This document shows, piece after piece, positions 55,006 through 64,000 of a stretch of 64,000 bases of DNA (positions are counted from its first letter, which is position 1; each line of letters begins with the position of its first letter). Source of the stretch: Hydractinia symbiolongicarpus (taxonomy: Eukaryota; Cnidaria; Hydrozoa; Anthoathecata; Hydractiniidae). The notes under the pieces are model-generated. The model was given only the letters and a program-made list of their open reading frames with translations, was not told the origin of the DNA and did not search any database. The position numbers and the translations under genes were made by a program. The stretch covers positions 19,467,650 through 19,531,649 of the forward strand of contig NC_079887.1 in NCBI RefSeq assembly GCF_029227915.1, given 5' to 3'.

Positions 55006-55952
55006 CTATGGTTAAATGACGACAGCCTCACTACTGCTGAAACAAAGCTCCATCCATTATACTTTAAGAAGTACACCCAATTAAGTGCAAGTAAACTTTC
55101 TAAAGATGAATGCTATAGTGAGAAGACCAGAAATGAATTTGTCAATTATGTTATTACAAACGACGATAGAAACTTTTCCTATAGTTTTGTCAGAGATGTG
55201 ATTGGTAGTTTTAAAGGCGATGCTGAAAAGTTTTATCCGGCCTTCTATAAATCTGTGTCTGAAAATATTGTTTTCAGAAATTTATCAAATCAAAGCTCTA
55301 TTCTCCTTGGTTTTGAAGTGGCTAATCACGTACTTGCTCATCTCACTAATTCAACTGTAAAAGAAAACACTGTAGAATTTTCTTCCCATGTGAATTTTTC
55401 ACCCAAAGAAAGAAACATAATTCAATATCTAAGTGGTTATGTATTTAGTACCCTATATCGTCGCATTAGGAGATCAAAAAAATCAAGAAGTATGCTTGGA
55501 GTTCAAAGTTTGGACATCTTATTAGCTGGAAAGTCATGTCTTGTGGAAGACGATAAAAATTCTCATTTAGTAAATATGAAGGACAGAGGAGGGTTATGGT
55601 CAGTAACCGATGATGTTTTCAGAATTTTTTGTTGTGCAGAACTTGAAGTTCGTGCTGCAACTGCTAATTTTCACCATACAATTGATAGTAAGAAAATTGT
55701 TTCAGACCTGCTTGAGACCCCGTTGTGCTTTGTAATTACAACAAAATAACATCACACTCAACCGAAAAAGTCACAAAAGAATTAGCAATGAACTTACTTG
55801 AGCATCTCATCATGCTTTATGTTCGTGTTCGTGTTTTTTCATTTGTGAAAGATAAATGTGAGCTGCACAAAATTGCATCAAAACAGAAAAAAGCTCGATC
55901 TCTACGCACTGAAATCAAGAAATGTTCAAGCAATCTTTCAGATGGACATTGA
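55006..55952 (+). pseudogene. Unassigned protein gene convergent with the P-like transposase
   Basis: An open frame from about 55006 reads LTTAETKLHPLYFKKYTQLS, then FSPKERNIIQYLSGYVFSTL, YRRIRRSKKSR and MKDRGGLWSVTDDVFRIFCC, and stops at 55749. A frameshift near 55735 continues it as EKVTKELAMNLLEHLIMLYV and SLRTEIKKCSSNLSDGH to 55952. The protein is mostly helical, without a recognised catalytic motif; IQYLSGYV and RDRGGLW-like phrases are, from memory, conserved in a family dispersed in cnidarian genomes. It faces the P-like transposase tail to tail with 290 bp between, like the two genes of the IS4EU element in this window. The 5' end is unclear. Confidence 0.6.
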
Positions 55953-56244
55953 CACTAAGAGTCCAGAACAGTGACTATAAACCGGTTACAACTGCTATTT
56001 TTATAGCAACAAATTTTAAAACAATATTATTTTGGCACATGGTATAATAAATAATTCTGGAAGTCTACAAAAAGGTCCAGGTAGTGTATATAGGTTTTAA
56101 GGTATTTCAAAATATTTTTTATTAATGTTTGTGTTAAGCAGAAATACAGTGCTTGTTCTTGCTTATTAAGCCAATTTAATGTTTTTTATAAATGTGTGGC
56201 TATAAAAATAACCGTTTTTAGTTTCTTCTTTCTTCCAAGTGTGT

Positions 56245-58239
56245 TTAATTGCTCTTACGGCATGGCACAGTTTCAATATCAATATCATGACAGTTACCAG
56301 CTATGGGTCGGAAAATCTTTTGTGTTCTAATTGTGTTGTCGTTATAACCAAAATCACGGATTGATGGGTTATCTTTCCTATGACCAATTGCACGTTGACG
56401 ACCAAAGTAGTTTTCAAGGGGATCTTGACAAAATCTTTCTGTCAGTACATATGGAACTCCATTATTAATTAAATACTGGGTTAATTCAACAGTAGAATGG
56501 ACAGTGATTTTGATTCCTTGGTAGGTTTGCCGTGAAATAAACATATTTGCTCTAGCATTATCCGTAAAATTACCAGGCCTATCAGCAATTGAATCCTTCC
56601 ATGTTTTGAAATATCCTAGAAATGTTTCGGTCAACCATAAGAATCTTTCATCATCAACAGATGTGTACGGTTTAAGAATTGGTTTACGTTTAATTGCTGC
56701 TTCTTTGGTATTCTTGACGTTAAGACAGTCAAAAAATTGGTCGAACATATTACAATATTTGGCAGTTGCATTAGCTTCTGGTGGTACATACAATTAAAGA
56801 GCGTTAAAGACATATTTGCTTAACACTTGTGCTGCCAGACGTACATTCATGACTGAATATGGTGTGAGCTTGATGTGGTCATTTGTTATTTTAGGAACAA
56901 GATGTAATCCACAGTCTAAGTCATCAAGGAATAACTTTGAAATATGGTTCCAGGTGATATAACTTCCATCATTCCGCATACTTCTGGTACATCTTCCTGC
57001 AAGAGAATTACTCAGGCAATTGCGGGCTGTTTTAATTAAGTGTGGTGGATCTGAAATGAAGTAGATGTACCGTTCCTCATCCGCCATAACATTCAAAGTG
57101 CGGTATGTTACGTCCACTCCTGCATTAATGTCAGCTACACGGGTCATGTTTAGGTGCATATGGTACATTCGTCGGTTTGGAGATGCTACATCACTTGTGA
57201 CACCAACAACTTTTATGCCACATTTTTCCTCCAGTATGCCAACCGGTTTCCAAAAGAGAGGAAACAATTGAATTGATGTGACATTGGTAGTAGCAAAATT
57301 TGCAAATGAAAATTTTAAAGGATTTACAATGCTTCTCACAAGAAAAACTAAGACATGAGATGCAATTTCATCAACCTTTTTCAACGCAACATAATTTAGA
57401 TCAATATCACCAAGGTCAACAAAACCGATAAGATCACCATTATGCTTATCCCACACAAGACTTTCTTGAATTTTCATTTCATCCATTAATGATATTGCAT
57501 ATTTCTCATGTGGTTGGAATTTGGAGACCATATTACACAATTCCTGGATAACGTCTTTGTTAAAACCTTGCTTTGGACGAATATAGTTCTTATAGTCCCT
57601 TAAACGACGTCTACTAGGGAGTACCAAGAAACCACTGTCTTTCTTATCGTCAACACGAATCTCATCATAAAAGGCAGGGGATTTTGCAGCTAAACCCAAG
57701 CAGTAACGAATGATCATAGGATGATAGCGAACACCAGTTTTCGATGATGATAAATATTTCTGCTGCTCTTCCCAAAAAAATTTCATGAATGGTGGTATCT
57801 TGCGATTAGTTGTTGACATAATTTTTATGAAATCATCACCAAGACTTTTTTGGACTGGAACTGCACAAGTGGAAATTTCATCTTGCATTTTCTTTAACTC
57901 TTCCTTTAATTCTTTATTTTCCAACCGGTGATTTTGAAGGGTTTTTATGATTCGGTCTGGAGAAGTCATGGAAATTGGTGTTTTAAGTTTGGCAGTTGAA
58001 ATTAAATTGTCCCTTTTCCTTTTCAAACTTAGGCTTTCTTTTGACTCCGACCTAACACATTCCAAGCATTTTTCAGAAGAAGGTGGAATAAGAACTATGC
58101 AATTTGGAGATCGATACCATTTGCTTTGATGAAGAGGTGCACTAGTACTATCCTTGATGTTAAATACTTTTGGAACACAGTGCTCAAGACAGCTACCAGC
58201 AAAGTGGTCTGTCAAACCTGGGCATAATTTCAAATCCAT
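56245..58239 (-). pseudogene. P-element-like transposase, nearly complete, one in-frame stop, THAP exon not seen
   Basis: The frame is open from 58413; the first likely Met is at 58239 (MDLKLCPGLTDHFAGSCLEH). A coiled coil (LENKELKEELKKMQDE) precedes the RNase-H-like domain: SLMDEMKIQESLVWDKHNGD (first Asp), GVTSDVASPNRRMYHMH (second Asp), an FISDPPHLIKTARNC insertion-domain segment and, after a TAA at 56794, DPLENYFGRQRAIGHRKDNP (catalytic Glu) and FGYNDNTIRT. Order and motifs match Tnp_P_element/THAP9-type transposases. The reading frame is continuous across the TAA, so one nonsense change is the only core lesion. The N-terminal THAP finger expected upstream of 58413 was not found. Confidence 0.9.
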
Positions 58240-58400
58240 AATTAATCTTGTTAAATATGTGATAAAAACACAAACTTGGAGTAGAAAATTTATTTCAATT
58301 TTGTAAGAATAAACTGAGGATAATTTGGCGGAATCGGGTGAGGATGCTAGGCTGAAGAGAAGATATTGTCTCAAGCTCACGTGCGTGTTCCCAATAAATT

Positions 58401-58486
58401 CGCTCTTCTCCACTACATCCGGAGCTCTTCTCCTAGTAGTGTTCGCTCTTCTCCACTACATCCGGAGCTCTTCTCCTAGTAGTGTT
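58401..58486. repeat. 43-bp tandem duplication
   Basis: CGCTCTTCTCCACTACATCC begins at 58401 and 58444 with identical following sequence up to AGTAGTGTT. A third partial phrase (ACATCCGGAGCTCCTCTTCT) follows near 58512. Confidence 0.93.
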
Positions 58487-58582
58487 TTCTGGCTTAACTA
58501 ATCTCTCAATCACATCCGGAGCTCCTCTTCTGTGATTCCATTTCCTCTATCATACCTCACAAGAACCTACTCTTTATGAGCT

Positions 58583-58825
58583 CTAGCTTCTTTTGCATTT
58601 CACACCTGTTATTAACCTCTTGGTGCACCACCTCTGACTGTCAGCGCCGCATGCCCCTGCTGTTATTTCCCCAGTCATCTGTCCTGCTCGCGTGGTGCAC
58701 CGTCGTTCATCTCCTCGCACCTGTACTGAATTCACCATACTCTTCCAGGGGTACACGCACATCTCTACACTTTGTGGCTGCCCAGGGCAGCCCAGCACCC
58801 CCAAATTCCCAAAATGAAAATTCAT
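58583..58825 (-). CDS. Doubtful GC-rich ORF, 80 aa
   Basis: The segment stands out by base composition in an AT-rich region and encodes VLGCPGQPQSVEMCVYPWKS and CTTRAGQMTGEITAGACGAD with several Cys and Trp residues. It could be part of an exon or a dispersed repeat. No splice sites or family could be assigned, so it is listed only because composition and length are unusual. Confidence 0.25.
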   Translation of the reverse strand: MNFHFGNLGVLGCPGQPQSVEMCVYPWKSMVNSVQVRGDERRCTTRAGQMTGEITAGACGADSQRWCTKRLITGVKCKRS

Positions 58826-58849
58826 TATCTATGAGGCAATATTTTTGAC

Positions 58850-60350
58850 GAGAACTACGACGAGATCATTCAACATGCCATAACAGGCTTAACAAATAGA
58901 CATGAAAAAGAAAACTACATGCAAGTGCCTATAAATTAGCCTTTTACAATTCGGGTAATAAAATCCCCATTGATAAAACGAACAATGGGCCAGCCTTAGC
59001 CCCCCGAAATAACAGGTAATTTCAAAGTTTTTACTGAGCAAAATTTGTGTTCAATCATAGCAAAACGAATTGTGACACCTTTCCTAAATGGAGCTGTTTT
59101 GGATGCCTTAATGTTAAATGTAAATAGCAGTTCTGAAAATAGAAGCCTGACCTTATTTATTAATCACTCTAGGGCAAATGTATAATGGCTAATATGGAAG
59201 ATTTCTTCATAAAAATATCAGAAACTTTTTTCATGTGGATTACTTTTACATTAGCAAAATTAAAAATTTGAAGATAAACTTTTTGGATTTTGTCATTCAT
59301 TAGTTTTCAAATTTCTCCCTGGAAATTTTTAAGGTTTAAAACCCATGTCCCACAGTAACTTTTCCATCCTTATCCTAATGTTAATACATAATCTATGCAA
59401 CAGCTTTTGTAGTAAAATTAAAACACATAAAAACGAAAAGCGGCAATTTTAAAAGTTTAAAATCGAAAAGAGGCGATAGAAATGTTTTTTTTTTAGATCG
59501 CATTTTAAAAGTTTATAAACGAAAAGCGGCATTTAATAGTTGTGAACAATGCTTCTCGAATGTTTCTTAGATTAAACGCGCTGGAATTTTTTTTAAGTAA
59601 TTGAATTAACAATACATTCTCGCGCAATGTATTATAAAACTTCGCGAAAGATTTTTATTATATAATTACTTCACGCTAATACTTAAGGGAATAGCTTATC
59701 AATACATTTACACAATGCATCTCGCTATTAAAAAAAATATAATTGCTCCGATATTTCTTCGCGAGCGCATTGTTTTTTCAACACGCAAATATAAACTCAG
59801 GGATTAATTATAACAAAAGACAAACGACTGCCGTCCTCCACGCAAAGGTGTGATATTAGGATGTACGCGGTAGATTACATTCAGACTGTACTGTACTGAA
59901 CCACTCTACAATGACACGTATTTAAATGCCTAATATAAAGGGAATACATAAAATCAGAAGCCTAACTGTATTTATACGCCCAACCATTCTAAATTAAGGG
60001 CACTGACAATAAAAGCATTTCCAGATTTCCAAATTGCACAAAAGATATAGCCTGATCGAACAATTTTGGGTAGCATTCAAAATACAGCTATGTGAAATGT
60101 TTATAAAATTGATCCTAAAGACTGGACACATATTGCAAAATAAAATAAATAAAAAAAATCCAACTTAAAGTGAGGTAGGATCGCCTAAGTAGAAATTGCC
60201 AATGAGAAGATCATGTGGATCTAAACTAGTAATCGGTTGTAAGCAACACATAATTTTATTATTGGCGTTTAAAAAGGCTCCTTGCGCCCAGGAGTCGAGT
60301 TAAAATTTATCTAAACTACTCAGGAGTGTATCACGAGGCTTAACTCTCTG
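58850..60350. other. Non-coding spacer
   Basis: No gene is supported. A phrase of the type CGAAAAGCGGCA/CGAAAAGAGGCG recurs near 59436, 59465 and 59520. Confidence 0.45.
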
Positions 60351-60419
60351 GTTTCACGGTAGTTTAACTAGATTTTGCCGCTTTTGCCGATTGTTGCGCG
60401 ATTCCTTGTTTTCTGCCGT

Positions 60420-60560
60420 AAAATAGTCGACTTCGGCGGCAGCCGAAGTGTGGACTTTTGACCCTCTTAAACAAACAAATAATTTTGACGCCAAGAATCG
60501 CGCCAAAGTGTGGACTTTTGGACTCTTGTAAAACAAAGAATATGTGACGTCAAGAAGAAT
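60420..60560. repeat. Imperfect ~60-bp direct repeat with small hairpin
   Basis: AGTGTGGACTTTTGACCCTC (60448) and AGTGTGGACTTTTGGACTCT (60509) begin two similar blocks that end GACG(C/T)CAAGAA. A CTTCGGC/GCCGAAG stem lies just before the first. Confidence 0.7.
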
Positions 60561-60725
60561 CCCGCGGAATCCAGCAAAGAAAGATTGAAATTAATTTACT
60601 CTACCTATTGTTATTGCCTCCCGGTAGCCGGTCGGTTGGGTTAGGATTCAACATGTCTAAAGGCTAAGAAAGTTTTGTATTGACTTGCAGCAAGTAAATG
60701 GAAGGCTTGAATATATGTTTATCAA

Positions 60726-60957
60726 TATAGAAAGTGTTGCGGAGAGGTTGCCAAGGCAAAGGCATTAAGCACGGCAAGGAAAGGGCAAAGGCAGGCAAGG
60801 AAATAGGAAGAGGAATCAGGAAGGCAGGGGTAGGAAAGGCATGATGGGAGGCACAGGCAAGGACATAGTAGGCAGGCACCAGAAAAGGCATAGGAAGGGT
60901 AGGCAAAGAAAGGCACGGTCAGTGCTGGCAAGGCAATGGAACGGCAAGGCAGGGGTG
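60726..60957 (+). repeat. GGCAA-rich block, left copy
   Basis: It starts TATAGAAAGTGTTGCGGAGA and continues with irregular GGCAAAGGCA/GGCAAGGAA units. The same start and order of units occur at 63196-63442, so the two blocks are direct repeats flanking family A copy 3. Confidence 0.85.
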
Positions 60958-60962
60958 CATGA

Positions 60963-62846
60963 CTTTAATAGAAAATCTCCACCTTACAACTCAAAGATTG
61001 CGTATACTCAATATGTCTAAGTTAAGTATCATATTAGTCCAGGAGTATAGAAAATATTGAGGTGCAAATATTTCAAGTTCAATATCTCAAAAAAAAGTCT
61101 CAAATTTATCTCAGGTCAATACACAGTGAATCATAGAAGAATTATGTGCCATTACAAGTATTTAAACAATCGGTCATAACGACATATCATTTTTTGATAA
61201 ATCTGAGATTAACTTGGTTCCAATGACAACAACATTAAAAAGTCAAGATATAGAAATAATCAGAGAAGTCTTACTCAAAGATTACATATTATATGAAAAC
61301 CTGGTTGTTGTAGTTGCAAGATAATTATGTTTTTCCTAGCCCTGTCCAGGATTTGAACCTGGATCTCTCATTTGCATGAGTGTCATAGCCATTAGACCAG
61401 CAGGGCATAAACATAAATATATATACAAAACTTTACAGGTGAGTATTATATACACTTAGGAATTTACGCTGGTTAAGCCACAAGCAACTGTGTTACCTGG
61501 CGTTAAATGCTTGATGAAACAATTAATACAAATTTTAAACTGTACCACACATTCAGGTGGCTCGCTTTAGTACAGGTGTGCAGTATATCATAAATCGAGT
61601 GAAACACACAACATTAAAGGTGTGTCGGGTGTGTAATTATATTTTTCAGATTCACAAAATATATATTTCCTTCAACTATAGCTTGAATAGAAACACAATT
61701 TAAATATTGTGCCATGTCATAGCGAAAACTGTTTCACAAAATGTTCCCGGTAAAACTTAAAATATATATGTACTTTAATCTGTGGTGCGCCGTTAGTATA
61801 GGTAAACAAACCCTTTCAAAAAAACTTTAGCACAACTTCTGTTAAATAGAAACACAGGTATTAGCTTGTCGTTAACACTAGGCTGAGTGATTAGTACAAA
61901 TATACTGTGGCGCACATCCGAAAAAACTTCAAATAAACAGACAGTAAACACCCTGTTGTTATCCAACACAGCTAAAACAATCATTCAGCAATTTTATTTT
62001 GCGGAAAAGTTTTTGTAACATTTAAAAATAAAAACACTGTTCAAAACCTGTTTCTACGCTCCTAAAGAATCCTGCAATATTTTATAGGAAAAGTTTCTGT
62101 GCTAGATCAAAAATATCATAAAATCGGACAGCCGTAATACATTTTTAAAAAAACCTTTAATGCAACTTCGGTTTACAAAAACACAGCAGAAACAGCCTGT
62201 TGTTAGCCTGTGCAGCTAAAAATCAAATAGCACTATATGTTTTGTTTGCAAACAAGTCTTCATGACAATAGGATAAAAATATCTTATTTCAGACTGAACA
62301 AAAACATCATTAGAGCCACATGTGTAAGGATCGGGCCAAGTTACAAAAACAGAAATTATTGGGACATTATTTGTATACATATCGTGAAATTAGGTGAGAA
62401 ATAATGAATACACTTGGAGATTTTCAATACATGTTGACGATTGAACGAGTATTGAAATAATTTTCCCTTCTGTAACTTCAGCCGCACTGGTGTATGCTCA
62501 GCGGCAGGGTTAAAAAAGTTTATTTCCTGACGTGTGTACAATATATATAGCTAGCTACAATTGTCCATGAAAATATGGCTCTCTATTCCCCCTTAATGTA
62601 GTTTTATCCCAGTTATGTAGTTAATTTTATGCTAGCTTTGTAGCTAGTTTTATGCTATAGCCCTTTTTTTATAGCTAGCTAAACGGTTAAAGTAAGCTAG
62701 CTATATGTTATCTAAGTTCTGTTATTATGCCAGCTAAGTGGGCAGTTTTATACTAGCTAGCTTTAGGTGGCAGTAAGGATAAGAAGGGGTTATCAATGTA
62801 AAGAAATAGTGATCTACTAGCTGTACATACCCTTTCTTCGTTTTCC
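60963..62846 (+). repeat. Family A repeat, copy 3
   Basis: It is collinear with 4834-7400 from TTTAATAGAAAATCTC through the tRNA-like module and GCCGCACTGGTGTATGCTCA to the GCTAGC-rich tail, but shorter because the tail and some inner blocks are reduced. No ORF is seen. Confidence 0.8.
61339..61406 (-). other. tRNA-like module of family A (copy 3, best preserved)
   Basis: The minus strand reads GCCCTGCTGGTCTAATGGCT at the 5' end, has box B GGTTCAAATCC inside a CCAGG/CCTGG T-arm, and closes with ACAGGGC. Acceptor, D and T stems are good, but the anticodon stem-loop CTCAT-GCAA-ATGAG has only a 4-nt loop. It could still act as a Pol III promoter. Confidence 0.6.
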
Positions 62847-63195
62847 TCAAAATACCCTTCTACCCTATCATCAAGCTATCATCAACTAAATTTTCGTTTC
62901 AAGCGCTATGTATCTGAGGAAATGTCATGTGATATTAGTAAGAATAACTTATGAATCACGTGGCTAATGCTGTATGCCGACCTGATCTTAACTGAAAATG
63001 GCGTGTCTCGACCAACCGGATTTTCACGGAAGAAATGACCATAAAAAATATTTGGGTAAGTGGGTCAAAAGTCGGACGTTTTCATCAAAATTTCACATAC
63101 TAGGGGGAAACGCGGAAATTTGTCACGCTCTAATATATTTATGAGAACGAGGAAAATAGCTCCGTTCGAGCAATGGCTCTCTCTCCGCAAACTAG

Positions 63196-64000
<805 letters not shown>

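Overview
The window is nuclear DNA from an animal, most likely a cnidarian and possibly a hydrozoan. Evidence for this is AT-rich sequence, short GT-AG introns, one intact spliced metazoan class I aldolase gene, and a dense load of element families familiar from cnidarian genomes. No bacterial-style operon, CRISPR array or rRNA gene was seen.

Layout. 0-4.6 kb holds the 3' part of a spliced Cys-rich family gene and a reverse transcriptase ORF broken by a 73-bp tandem duplication. 4.8-7.4 kb is the first copy of an unclassified 2-2.6 kb repeat (called family A here) that carries a tRNA-like module. 7.6-10.7 kb is a 5'-truncated LINE. 11.5-18.9 kb is a second family A copy split by a ~4.9 kb insertion with a 13-bp target duplication. 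That insertion holds a tRNA-derived SINE, a Penelope-like element and a tiny spliced gene with repeated exons behind an 86-bp tandem array. 19.4-20.0 kb has a palindromic repeat and a RecQ helicase relic.

20.98-35.04 kb is an almost complete but mutated Polinton/Maverick (adintovirus-like) element. It has terminal inverted repeats, protein-primed DNA polymerase B, integrase, packaging ATPase, double-jelly-roll major capsid protein, minor capsid (penton) protein and about nine accessory proteins. Together these would replicate, package and integrate a virus-like DNA. At least seven genes carry frameshifts or stops, so this copy is dead.

38.6-49.4 kb is fructose-bisphosphate aldolase on the minus strand. 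It has four coding exons and 361 codons with no lesion. Its 8.9-kb first intron contains a decayed IS4EU-type DNA transposon (a YqaJ nuclease gene facing a THAP/DDE transposase), a SINE and a 640-bp MITE. 50.3-52.4 kb has a PHD-finger relic, a perfect 27-bp hairpin and a TA-flanked MITE. 54.2-58.3 kb is a P-element neighbourhood: an internally deleted copy joining THAP to C-terminus, an unassigned plus-strand gene, and a near-complete transposase with one stop. 60.7-64 kb is a third family A copy between two GGCAA-rich direct repeats, ending in an (AT)n tract longer than 550 bp.

Only aldolase looks like an ordinary functional host gene. The small repeated-exon gene is the best candidate for something undescribed. 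All family names come from reading motifs by eye; no search was run.
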